A stretch of 63,260 bases of DNA, taken from NCBI GenBank assembly GCA_038326165.1, contig JBBQJT010000015.1, forward strand, positions 1 through 63,260, written 5' to 3'. Positions within the stretch are counted from its first letter, which is position 1. The number at the start of each line of letters is the position of its first letter. Below the pieces are notes generated by a model. It was given only the letters and a program-made list of their open reading frames with translations, was not told where the DNA came from and did not search any database. Origin of the DNA: JAEUUM01 sp038326165. GTDB taxonomy: Bacteria; Bacteroidota; Bacteroidia; Chitinophagales; Saprospiraceae. Shown one piece after another: positions 25,418 to 33,661 of this stretch. A program made the position numbers and the translations under genes.

Positions 25418-25783
25418 ATGAGCAATGTAGTAAAAAAACACTCAGATATCATTCTGAGAATTGGTTTAAGTGAAGAGAATGTTCCCAACAGCATCGAATG
25501 GAAAGCTGATGAAAATCCTGAATCTCAAAATTTTCAGGCATCTAAAGCATTTTTGCTTTCATTATTTGATGGTGAAACAAAGGATACTTTGAAAATTGAT
25601 CTTTGGACAGAAGATTTTCAAGTCGCTGAAATGGATAGCTTTATGTACCAGACATTAAGAGGATTGGTTGATACGTATCAGAAGGCTACCAAGAACGACA
25701 AAATGGCTTCCGCCTTTAAGCAATTTGTCCAATTCTTCGGTGAAGAAACGGAATTGTTGCCAAAAGCTCAAGAACCAAAATAA
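25418..25783 (+). CDS. gldC: GldC, gliding-motility associated protein
   Basis: A 121-residue soluble protein matching Flavobacterium GldC in length and pattern: KHSDIILRIGLSEENVP--IEW-ADE, SKAFLLSLFDGETKDTLKIDLWT, EMDSFMYQTLRGLVDTY. GldC is needed for efficient gliding in Flavobacterium but is also found in non-gliding Bacteroidota, and its biochemical role is unknown. It lies 5 nt after the DUF4249 gene, at the end of that operon. Its last 16 nt overlap the 3' end of the convergent ATP-grasp-like gene. Confidence 0.88.
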   Translation: MSNVVKKHSDIILRIGLSEENVPNSIEWKADENPESQNFQASKAFLLSLFDGETKDTLKIDLWTEDFQVAEMDSFMYQTLRGLVDTYQKATKNDKMASAFKQFVQFFGEETELLPKAQEPK

Positions 25784-26961
25784 CTCAAGCTTCCTCCGAC
25801 CCAAGTTTTGTTTTTATTGAATTTTACGCCAATAAGCTCTCCTCTGCTTAAACGTGTGAGATTTGTTGTTGGTATTGCATTTGGTTGGTTATCAGGCCAT
25901 AACATCATAACCCGAACTTCCGCTTTTACCATTCCATCAAGTGATTGTAATCCAGGATAATACTCTACCTTGCGTTGAAGTATATAATTGGATGGATCAT
26001 CTAGTCCAGCTAGGTCTTCAGGTTTTACGTGAAAAACAACTCCTGTACCTGAAAATCCAAATAGTGGTTTCAAAACAAAATTTTCAAGATCAGCTGGTAT
26101 ATCATTCATTTGATTCACAAACCAAGTTTGAGGTACGAATTCGGATTTAATAAATGGTAAAGTGAATTTACTTAATTTAAAAAACCAATTTGGATGGCCA
26201 GCCCATGTGACATCGAGTTCATCGGTCCATTCAAATTTTGCTTTCAGGTGAGGTCTTTGTGCCCAATCCTCAGCAATCACTCGGTTATAAATTCGCTTTA
26301 TAAGAACTGGATTTCCTTTGGAATCATTATAATAGAGCTTGTTTTTAATTTTGTAAAGCTCAGTTACACAACAGGTTTTTATGCCCAATACTTGCTCAGC
26401 TGCTATAAAATCAACGTAAGTAGCCTGTTTTTCAGGCTCAAGTTCCAATAGTATAACTTCATGTGGTTGATGGTCAGCCAAAATAATATCTGAAAGTAAT
26501 TGTTTGAAATTTTCTCTGTCCATCCCCGGAAAATAGGAACTTAATTCTGAAGGAATTTCATAAGAAGCGCGGTATAAGGAGTCAAAAGCGAGCTGGAAAA
26601 AAAATATGGAGGGAAAACCTTGAAGTTCGATCAACATTGGATGCAAATCGCCTTCTGTATTTTTGCATACTGCAAAATCAGCTACAATGAAATTTGGATG
26701 TGAAGATTCACCTTTGCAATTCCATTTATTTGGGATTACTTTATTTGCTAATTCTATATAGTTTTGATCCTTAAGAACTTCAATCACTTCTTGCGATGCC
26801 TTAACCAGCTTTCCTTGGAAGGTTGAATCAAAAAAAACTGGAGTTTCAGCAATTCTAAAACCTGCCTCTGTTCCAAATTGTTGGATGATAGATTCTAATA
26901 GCTTTTCGTATTTTTCATCTGTGAAATTCTCATTGAATACTTGACGGTATTTGTTATGCAT
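25768..26961 (-). CDS. Uncharacterised ATP-grasp-like protein paired with a glutamine amidotransferase
   Basis: A 397-residue cytosolic protein, no signal or membrane segment. The C-terminal third looks like ATP-grasp: NFVLKPLFGFSGTGVVF (~294-310; Lys plus Gly-rich flexible loop), YILQRKVEY (~326-334; hinge), AEVRVMMLW (~347-355; acidic metal strand) and TNLTRLSRGELIGVKFNKN (~366-384). The N-terminal part has NFIVADFAVCK and MLIELQGFPS (~90-118). I cannot place it in a characterised family; distant resemblance to glutathionylspermidine-synthase-type or preATP-grasp ligases is possible. Its upstream neighbour is a glutamine amidotransferase on the same strand, suggesting an ammonia-dependent ligase (inference). 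Confidence 0.65.
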   Translation of the reverse strand: MHNKYRQVFNENFTDEKYEKLLESIIQQFGTEAGFRIAETPVFFDSTFQGKLVKASQEVIEVLKDQNYIELANKVIPNKWNCKGESSHPNFIVADFAVCKNTEGDLHPMLIELQGFPSIFFFQLAFDSLYRASYEIPSELSSYFPGMDRENFKQLLSDIILADHQPHEVILLELEPEKQATYVDFIAAEQVLGIKTCCVTELYKIKNKLYYNDSKGNPVLIKRIYNRVIAEDWAQRPHLKAKFEWTDELDVTWAGHPNWFFKLSKFTLPFIKSEFVPQTWFVNQMNDIPADLENFVLKPLFGFSGTGVVFHVKPEDLAGLDDPSNYILQRKVEYYPGLQSLDGMVKAEVRVMMLWPDNQPNAIPTTNLTRLSRGELIGVKFNKNKTWVGGSLSYFGS

Positions 26962-26966
26962 GAGTA

Positions 26967-26974
26967 CAAAATTA
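26967..26974 (-). promoter_or_regulatory. TAnnTTTG -7 box 5 nt before the ATP-grasp-like gene
   Basis: TAATTTTG on the minus strand is followed by TACTC and the ATG at 26961. The gene could therefore also be transcribed independently of the upstream amidotransferase gene. Confidence 0.5.
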
Positions 26975-27030
26975 GGCCTTTGTCACCAATTAAGTTGATG
27001 ATATTGATAGTTTCTTATTAATTTTTGCCT

Positions 27031-27849
27031 TTAATTTTTCCCTGTCAAACTACCTTGAGTTTCGGTAACGATTTTCATGAAATTTGGTAAAATCGTTTTG
27101 TTGATCTGAGCTATGCTGTTTGTAGTTGAAAAAATTACATCTAATTGATCAAGCTCTAATGCAGAAAAGCTCTTGAGAAGTTCAGGACGTGTATGCTCAC
27201 TTCTTAGGTTGCTCAACATTCCTGGTCTATCTGCTTCAGGATGAAACTGAGTTCCATAAACATAATCTGAAAATTTGACAGACATAATTGCAATTTCATG
27301 GTTGCCTGAAGTATTGGGTGGAAAGGATTCTAAAGCCAAGATTTCTGCTCCGGTTTTTATCAAAGATATTTTTATTGGGTTGATAACAGAGAAATACCTA
27401 AATTCAGCAGCTTCAAATTCATCTTCTAAATCATTCAATAATGGATCAAATTGTCCATTTGATGACTTGCTAATCTTTGTAAGTCCAAATGTAAACCGAT
27501 CGCGTTTGACAATTTGACCCAAATTAAAGTGTGCACATAACATCTGAAAACTGTGACAGATAGCAAAAAAATACTTTGGATCATTGGGATTTCTACCGTT
27601 GTGATCAGTCAAATTATCTATAAGATTGTAATAGGCTGGTGTCCAGTTTAAATCCAGTTCCAACGGATTACCCGGTCCCCCGGATCCTATGTATATATCA
27701 TATTCCAAGGACGGTATTTCATGTTTCGCCCTAACATTAAACATATTGATTTCAGTGATGAAGTCATAGCTGCCCAACCAGTCCGTAATACAGCGAATGC
27801 CATGTTTTCCTGGAAGATTATTGTACATGTCTAAAATGGCGACTCTCAT
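27031..27849 (-). CDS. Stand-alone class I glutamine amidotransferase
   Basis: A 272-residue class I GATase. The oxyanion region GSGGPGNPLE lies at ~55-64, the nucleophile Cys98 in FFAICHSFQMLC, and the His203/Glu205 pair in GTQFHPEADRPG, so the catalytic triad is complete. It releases ammonia from glutamine for a partner synthase. It is not fused to or beside guaA, carA, trpG, hisH or purL. The gene immediately downstream on the same strand (69 nt) encodes an ATP-grasp-like protein, the obvious candidate ammonia acceptor. Length beyond residue 220 adds a C-terminal helical tail not usual for minimal GATases. Confidence 0.8.
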   Translation of the reverse strand: MRVAILDMYNNLPGKHGIRCITDWLGSYDFITEINMFNVRAKHEIPSLEYDIYIGSGGPGNPLELDLNWTPAYYNLIDNLTDHNGRNPNDPKYFFAICHSFQMLCAHFNLGQIVKRDRFTFGLTKISKSSNGQFDPLLNDLEDEFEAAEFRYFSVINPIKISLIKTGAEILALESFPPNTSGNHEIAIMSVKFSDYVYGTQFHPEADRPGMLSNLRSEHTRPELLKSFSALELDQLDVIFSTTNSIAQINKTILPNFMKIVTETQGSLTGKN

Positions 27850-27874
27850 TGCAATTAACTTTTGTAAGAAGCCG

Positions 27875-27882
27875 CAAAGCTA
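27875..27882 (-). promoter_or_regulatory. TAnnTTTG -7 box upstream of the glutamine amidotransferase
   Basis: TAGCTTTG on the minus strand lies 25 nt before the start at 27849. Confidence 0.45.
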
Positions 27883-27956
27883 AGATCTTTCTACTAAAGG
27901 TGCAGGATTGTTGACAATAGGTAACATAGATTGTAATGATTGTTCCTTTAAATTCC

Positions 27957-27964
27957 TAAATTTG
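27957..27964 (+). promoter_or_regulatory. TAnnTTTG -7 box upstream of the DUF192 gene
   Basis: TAAATTTG lies 18 nt before the ATG at 27983, with a possible -33 TTG at 27931-27933. Confidence 0.5.
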
Positions 27965-27982
27965 CATTTCAAAAAATAAAAC

Positions 27983-28552
27983 ATGGCTACATTCGAAAAA
28001 AGAGCAGCACCCAAAAGGCCAGCAAACTCAAGAACACTAATTGTATTGTTGTTGCTTTTAGTTTTACTAGGTGGTTGGTTGTTGCCAAGTATTATAGGTT
28101 TTTTCAAAGATGGTAAGCAAACAGGGAACATATCTGGTGATTCAGGACTAACAAAAGAAGAAGTGTTTAGAAAAGAAGGAGAATTAGTTTTTAGAGACGT
28201 TACCACCCAAGCCCTAAAAGCCAAAATTGATATCGAAATTGCTGATAATGATGGTGAAAGGATGAACGGGTTGATGAACAGATCTGTCATGTCAAGTGAT
28301 CAGGGCATGGTTTTTATAATGGAGAGCAACGTACAACAAAGCTTTTGGATGAAAAACACGATTTTATCGCTCGATATCATTTATGTTGGGCAAGATAAGA
28401 AGATCGTGTCTATTCAAGCCAACACTATTCCTTTTTCGGAAGCCCCCTTGCCTTCAACAGGTCCTGCACTTTATGTGGTAGAAGTAAATGCTGGATTTTC
28501 AAAAAGTTATAATCTAAAAACTGGTGATTCAATTGAGTTCAGTAGACAATAA
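27983..28552 (+). CDS. Membrane-anchored DUF192 protein
   Basis: A 189-residue protein with a basic N-terminus and one membrane segment (~13-38, LIVLLLLLVLLGGWLLPSII). An exported C-terminal DUF192 domain follows (~72-189: ERMNGLMNRSVMSSDQGMVF, QQSFWMKNTILSLDIIYV, ALYVVEVNAGFSKSYNLKTGD). DUF192 proteins are small beta proteins of unknown biochemical function, conserved in many bacteria. The gene heads a likely two-gene unit with the S9 peptidase 22 nt downstream. Confidence 0.88.
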   Translation: MATFEKRAAPKRPANSRTLIVLLLLLVLLGGWLLPSIIGFFKDGKQTGNISGDSGLTKEEVFRKEGELVFRDVTTQALKAKIDIEIADNDGERMNGLMNRSVMSSDQGMVFIMESNVQQSFWMKNTILSLDIIYVGQDKKIVSIQANTIPFSEAPLPSTGPALYVVEVNAGFSKSYNLKTGDSIEFSRQ

Positions 28553-28574
28553 ATAGTTTGTTTAAAAATATATC

Positions 28575-30584
28575 ATGAAAAAAATTACATCAGTTTTGCT
28601 TTTGAGTTTTGTGCTATCTGGCTTATTATCAGCACAGCCAATTATCTTAACTCCGGAATACCTATGGAAGCTGGGTAGAGTAGGGTTAGAAGATATCAGT
28701 CCCGATAAATCTTCGGTGTTGTTCGGAGTAACTCGTTATGATGTTGAATTGAACAAATCTTCCAGAGATTTATATACTCAAAATATAGGTTCAGAAGTTT
28801 CGGAGCTAATTACCACAGAAACTGGTTCTGAATATAACGCCAGATTCAACAAGGATGGAGGTAAAGTATATTATCTAAAGGGAGATAAACTATTTGAGTT
28901 AACACTTTCTACTAAAGAAGCAAGACAGGTTAGTGAAGAGCAAATGACAGGATTTCAACTGAGTAAAGACAACAGTATGATCTTATTTACTCGAGACGTA
29001 AAATTTAAAAAGACAACTCAAGAAATTTATTCTAATTTACCAAAAAACACGGCAAGAATTTATGACGATCTGATGTACAAGCATTGGGATCATTTCGAGG
29101 ATGAAAACTTTAGCAATGTATTTTATGCTAAGTTCAGCAATGGCGGCTTGGAAGGCACTCCCGTTAATATTATGAACGAACCATTTGACAGCCCACTCAG
29201 TCCCATGGGGGATATTGGACAAATAACCTGGTCTCCAGACGGAAAGTTCATAGCATATACTTGTAAGAAAAAATCAGGCAAAGAATTCGCCCAATCAACA
29301 AATTCTGATATTTATCTCTATAATGTTTTAAGCAAGAAAACTGACAATATCAGTTACCCGAATGCCGGATATGATACAAATCCTACTTTCTCGCCTGATG
29401 GAATATTCATAGCCTGGAATAGTATGCAACGCGACGGATTTGAGTCAGATAAGAACAGAGTTTTTTTTATAAGAATTGGTGACAAGGTAAATGTAACAGA
29501 TGCTACCAAGTCTATTGAATTTGAAGCTGACGCGCCCAGATGGTCAGCTGATGGAAAGAGAATATACTTTACAATAGAAAAGCAAGCAACTGTTCAATTG
29601 GCATATTATGATATCTTGAGGAAAGAGGTTTCTCAATTGACAGGTTCTGATCAAAATTATGGCTCATTTGTATTGGGTAAAGATTTGATTGTAGCCGAAA
29701 AAACAAGTTTAAGCAGCCCTTTGGAGCTGGTAGTAGTAGATATGGATGGACGTGAAGCGAACTTTACGACTGTAAACAAAGCCGATTGGGAGAGAGTAAG
29801 TAAAGGTGATGTCAAAAAAAGAATGGTGACTACCAGTGACAAGAAGAAGATGTTGGTTTATGTAGTTTACCCTCCGGGATTTAGCCCAACTAAGAAGTAT
29901 CCTACCTTACTATATTGTCAAGGTGGGCCTCAAAGCGCTGTAAATCAGTTTTTTAGTTACAGATGGAACTTGCAATTATTGGCAGCCCAAGGATATATAG
30001 TTGTCGCGCCTAATAGAAGAGGTTTGCCTTCATTTGGTAGAGCCTGGAATGACGATATTAGTGGAGATTACGGCGGGCAAGCAATGACTGATCTATTGAG
30101 TGCTATTGACGATATTTCAAAGGAACCTTACGTTGACAAGGCGAAACTTGGTGCATTGGGTGCAAGTTTTGGTGGCTATTCGGTTTATTGGTTGGCAGGC
30201 AATCACAACAAGCGATTCAAATCATTTGTGGCTCATGCGGGTATGTTTAATTTTACAAGCTGGTATGGTACTACAGAAGAAGTGTTTTTTGGCAATTGGG
30301 ATTTAAAAGGACCTTATTGGGATAAGTCTAACAAAAGCTATTCAAAATTCTCTCCCCATCAGTTTGTTAATAAATGGGATACTCCAATTTTGATAACTCA
30401 TGGCGAATTGGATTACAGAGTACCAGTTACAGAAGGTATGCAAGCATTTCAAGCTGCGCAATTGAAGAATGTTCCTTCGCGAATGGTCTTGTTTCCTGAC
30501 GAAAATCATTGGATTAAGTCTCCTCAGAACACCATTTTATTCCATCATGAAATTATAAATTGGTTGAACAAATACCTTAAATAG
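28575..30584 (+). CDS. Exported S9-family prolyl oligopeptidase-like peptidase
   Basis: A 669-residue serine peptidase with signal peptide (1-20, ending SAQ). Residues ~25-400 are a WD40-like/beta-propeller domain (repeated S-DGK-IAYT, SPDGIFIAWNS, SADGKRIYF). The C-terminal alpha/beta hydrolase has the nucleophile in GASFGGY (Ser ~530), Asp in GELDYRVP (~612) and His in ENHW (~643). This is the DPP4/acylaminoacyl-peptidase group, acting on short peptides in the periplasm. Its last 8 nt overlap the convergent beta-helix gene. Confidence 0.9.
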   Translation: MKKITSVLLLSFVLSGLLSAQPIILTPEYLWKLGRVGLEDISPDKSSVLFGVTRYDVELNKSSRDLYTQNIGSEVSELITTETGSEYNARFNKDGGKVYYLKGDKLFELTLSTKEARQVSEEQMTGFQLSKDNSMILFTRDVKFKKTTQEIYSNLPKNTARIYDDLMYKHWDHFEDENFSNVFYAKFSNGGLEGTPVNIMNEPFDSPLSPMGDIGQITWSPDGKFIAYTCKKKSGKEFAQSTNSDIYLYNVLSKKTDNISYPNAGYDTNPTFSPDGIFIAWNSMQRDGFESDKNRVFFIRIGDKVNVTDATKSIEFEADAPRWSADGKRIYFTIEKQATVQLAYYDILRKEVSQLTGSDQNYGSFVLGKDLIVAEKTSLSSPLELVVVDMDGREANFTTVNKADWERVSKGDVKKRMVTTSDKKKMLVYVVYPPGFSPTKKYPTLLYCQGGPQSAVNQFFSYRWNLQLLAAQGYIVVAPNRRGLPSFGRAWNDDISGDYGGQAMTDLLSAIDDISKEPYVDKAKLGALGASFGGYSVYWLAGNHNKRFKSFVAHAGMFNFTSWYGTTEEVFFGNWDLKGPYWDKSNKSYSKFSPHQFVNKWDTPILITHGELDYRVPVTEGMQAFQAAQLKNVPSRMVLFPDENHWIKSPQNTILFHHEIINWLNKYLK

Positions 30585-32349
30585 ATTTGATAATTAGCTG
30601 ACTTACGGTTGTTCTTATTTTTATATCTGTAATTTTAATAATGTAAATACCGGAACTCAAACCACTTAAGTCAATTGCTCCATTACCTTTCATATTCTGT
30701 TGCAATAACGGAGTACCATTAATTGAATTGATCTCAATTGAATAGCTATTGGCAGCATCTGAAAAGATAATATTCAGGGGCCCATGAGTTGGGTTTGGAA
30801 ATATGTTGAAGTTTTGAATATTTGTTAGATTGTTATTGAGGAATGTTGTTATTCCGCAACCTTCAATCAACTGCCCACTTAAATACCTTTCTTGGGCTGG
30901 AATTTGGTTCATTTTATAATCTTTCGGATAGCCAATCAATGGCAAAATTTTCGATTTTAGAAAATCTGCTGTTGGCATTAAGTACATGGACTCAATGGCA
31001 ATATTCTCTGTTCCCACTGGTGTACAAGTACCTTTAACATTATTCCCATAAGTGTAGTGATTGCTGCCATTCAATATATATCCTAAAAAGGGAATTGATG
31101 CTGTTATTTCGTTTCCGATGAAATTCTGAGAATCTGACGCCGGATTATTATTCATAAAAATCCCGTATGTCTCCAGTCTGTTTCTGAAAAAAGTATTGAA
31201 TGGGCCATTGTCTTTATGTGAATCGTCAATGACCAGATTTTGGGCTACATTCCCCTCAAATAAATTTGCAAATGGATAATTACCGTGACAAACTAAATCA
31301 CCGGAGCTGTTGGAGGGAAATGAGGTTCCTGTCCAAAATGGATCAATGGAGTAGTTATAGGCATATACATTTCCATTGGCTCCTGATTGAAGCAACATAG
31401 AATGTCTCAGCTTTCTAAAAATATTATTTTCTGCTTTACATGCTCCACTGCCACTCATAAACACCACCCCATATCCTTTTCCGCCGCCGCCATAATCATT
31501 GGCTTCTTGAAAATACGAATCAGAAATTTCAATTTGAGCACTAACATCCGAACGTACATGTCCAAAATTGCAGTAATGACTATTAACAGATTCAACAAAG
31601 CAGTTTCGAGCATATTGAAAACCTATATTGGCAGAGGTTCCTAACGCTGTATCAGTTCTTTCAATTGACAAACATACAATGCCACACCATTCGATTGGTT
31701 TAATTTTGCGAGCTGTTGAATGGTTGGAAATAAGGAATTCTCTACGGAATCTACCTTCAATACAAATTGTATCATTGTTCTTGTCCTTTACATTGCAAAG
31801 TTGACCTACATGCCCTCTTGCCCATGAATTATTTACAAGCGAACTGTCATTAAATTGAATGTAAAGGAAATCATTTGAATTGAAATCAGATTGAGCGATG
31901 AAAATTGAATCATTTAAGTTGATGTCGTTTTGGATGTTGAAGGTTTGATTAGTCCACTCTCCATATATTTGAAAAGCATCTTGCTCCAGATTAGGATCAA
32001 GATCAAAAATTAAGGACGTATTTTGATATCCATCCCCTTGAATTAGGATAGAATCTATGAGGGAAATAGGTTTATTGAACAAAAAAGTTCCTTGTCCAAG
32101 CATGATTCTGGCACTTTGATTATTTGCAGACTGTATCGCCAAATTCATGGCTTGGTCACATGATATTAATCCAGTACTGTCCACCCCGAAATCACTCAGA
32201 AAAATCATCTTTTGATAGGTGGGTTTTGTTCCATTTAATCCTGCACCTGACCAATCAACAATCCTATTGGTTGGAATTACTTGCGCATTAGTCAACCCCA
32301 TAAAAGGTACTAAAATAACTACTAAAAGATTACGGAAAGATAGTTTCAT
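30577..32349 (-). CDS. T9SS-exported right-handed beta-helix protein, pectate-lyase-3-like
   Basis: A 590-residue secreted protein with signal peptide (1-22, ending NAQ). Residues ~25-110 resemble the pectate lyase 3 / GH28-like opening (VDWSGAGLNG, then FGVDSTG, AMNLAIQSAN, LGQGTFLFNKPI, LIQGDG). Residues ~110-490 show beta-helix style short strands and Asn turns (QYARNCFVESVNS, AENNIFRKLRHSMLLQSGANGN). The C-terminal ~75 residues (FNIFPNPTHGPLNI...LSSGIYIIKI) are a T9SS sorting domain. It likely binds or cleaves a polysaccharide outside the cell; no catalytic residues can be assigned. Confidence 0.8.
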   Translation of the reverse strand: MKLSFRNLLVVILVPFMGLTNAQVIPTNRIVDWSGAGLNGTKPTYQKMIFLSDFGVDSTGLISCDQAMNLAIQSANNQSARIMLGQGTFLFNKPISLIDSILIQGDGYQNTSLIFDLDPNLEQDAFQIYGEWTNQTFNIQNDINLNDSIFIAQSDFNSNDFLYIQFNDSSLVNNSWARGHVGQLCNVKDKNNDTICIEGRFRREFLISNHSTARKIKPIEWCGIVCLSIERTDTALGTSANIGFQYARNCFVESVNSHYCNFGHVRSDVSAQIEISDSYFQEANDYGGGGKGYGVVFMSGSGACKAENNIFRKLRHSMLLQSGANGNVYAYNYSIDPFWTGTSFPSNSSGDLVCHGNYPFANLFEGNVAQNLVIDDSHKDNGPFNTFFRNRLETYGIFMNNNPASDSQNFIGNEITASIPFLGYILNGSNHYTYGNNVKGTCTPVGTENIAIESMYLMPTADFLKSKILPLIGYPKDYKMNQIPAQERYLSGQLIEGCGITTFLNNNLTNIQNFNIFPNPTHGPLNIIFSDAANSYSIEINSINGTPLLQQNMKGNGAIDLSGLSSGIYIIKITDIKIRTTVSQLIIKSI

Positions 32350-32372
32350 GAGCGCTTAAGTTAAGAATAATT

Positions 32373-32380
32373 TACTTTTG
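32373..32380 (+). promoter_or_regulatory. TAnnTTTG -7 box upstream of the antiporter
   Basis: TACTTTTG lies 10 nt before the ATG at 32391. Confidence 0.5.
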
Positions 32381-32390
32381 TGTTTTTTTC

Positions 32391-33581
32391 ATGATGGACA
32401 TCAATAAACTTCTCATATTTTTAAGTCTTTTGGTTGTTGTCTCATACTTGTTTGAAATTATATCTGCAAGGTTGAGATTACCAACTGTATTGTTTATGCT
32501 AGGCGGTGGGATAGCATTAAGATATTTTAGTGATGCATTTAGTTTAACTGAAATTCCTGTTCAAAAGTTTCTTCCCTTTGTAGGAACTCTAGGCTTAATA
32601 TTAATTGTTTTGGATGGTGCCTTAGAACTTAAGTTGTCCAATGATGACTGGCCGAGATTACGACGTATTCTTTTGACTTCTTCGGCAATAACTTTAAGCT
32701 CAATACTCCTATTTACAATTGGGTTTATGAATTTCTTCCAGGTGGATTTTACGAAAGCTTTTATAAATTCCATACCTTTTTCTATCATTAGTTCTGCCAT
32801 AGCCATTCCTGCGGCGAATAGATTCAGGCTCAAAGTCAGAGATTTTACAGTCTATGATTCCACATTGGCTGATATTATAGGAATCCTTTTGATCAACGCA
32901 GCATTAATTCCTGACTTTCCCAACATCTTTACAGGGGTGCATATTGTTTGGGAAACAATAAAGATCATTACAGTATCGATAATATTATGTTTTTTTCTGT
33001 TGTATTTGATGGAATACATAACTACAAGGATAAAGTTTTTTATGATAATTTCGATATTGACTTTAGCTTATGGAATTGCTAAAGAATTGCATCTGTCCGC
33101 TCTAGTACTCATTTTGTTTTTTGGCTTGTTCATCAACAATGCTGAATTATTTATACCAAAACAATTAGAAGGGGTTTTCAAAATAGAAAGATTGGACAAG
33201 CAATTGGAATTGTTGAAATCACTTCTAGCTGAAACCTCATTTGTATTGCGAACCCTATTTTTTGTAATGTTCGGTTATTCAATCCACATTGAGAATATGA
33301 TGGACCTAGAAGTTTGGAAGATGGCTTCAATAATTATGATCATTGTTTATTCCTTGAGATTCGGCTTTATATACTTCTTGAATAAGGAAGTTTTATTTCC
33401 GACTGTTTTCATTGCACCGCGTGGATTAATTAATATCTTACTTTTTTTGGGTATTGCTCCTATTCATAAAATATACGGACTAAATGATAATGTTTTATTG
33501 GCAGTAATAGGTATTTCGGCAAGTAGTTTATTGTTAACCAACTACGGTGAGAAAAAATTACATAACTCCATCCAAACGTAG
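32391..33581 (+). CDS. Cation:proton antiporter, CPA superfamily
   Basis: A 396-residue integral membrane protein with about 11-12 hydrophobic segments and no soluble C-terminal domain. Family marks are RLPTVLFMLGGGIALRY near residue 25, SSAIAIPAANRFRL (~133) and YDSTLADIIGILLINAAL (~157-174), equivalent to the acidic ion-binding helix of CPA1/CPA2 exchangers. It probably exchanges Na+ or K+ for H+ across the inner membrane. The ATG at 32391 is followed by a second in-frame ATG at 32394. A terminator follows the stop. Confidence 0.82.
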   Translation: MMDINKLLIFLSLLVVVSYLFEIISARLRLPTVLFMLGGGIALRYFSDAFSLTEIPVQKFLPFVGTLGLILIVLDGALELKLSNDDWPRLRRILLTSSAITLSSILLFTIGFMNFFQVDFTKAFINSIPFSIISSAIAIPAANRFRLKVRDFTVYDSTLADIIGILLINAALIPDFPNIFTGVHIVWETIKIITVSIILCFFLLYLMEYITTRIKFFMIISILTLAYGIAKELHLSALVLILFFGLFINNAELFIPKQLEGVFKIERLDKQLELLKSLLAETSFVLRTLFFVMFGYSIHIENMMDLEVWKMASIIMIIVYSLRFGFIYFLNKEVLFPTVFIAPRGLINILLFLGIAPIHKIYGLNDNVLLAVIGISASSLLLTNYGEKKLHNSIQT

Positions 33582-33606
33582 TATTATAAAAGAGAAATGG
33601 CTAAAT

Positions 33607-33645
33607 AAAAACACCTCACAAATTCATTTGCAAGGTGTTTTTTAA
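33607..33645. terminator. Bidirectional rho-independent terminator
   Basis: AACACCT and AGGTGTT arms enclose an inner CAAAT/ATTTG stem, flanked by A and T runs, between the antiporter and convergent M13 peptidase genes. Confidence 0.85.
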
Positions 33646-33661
33646 AATATTTGTAGTTGGA

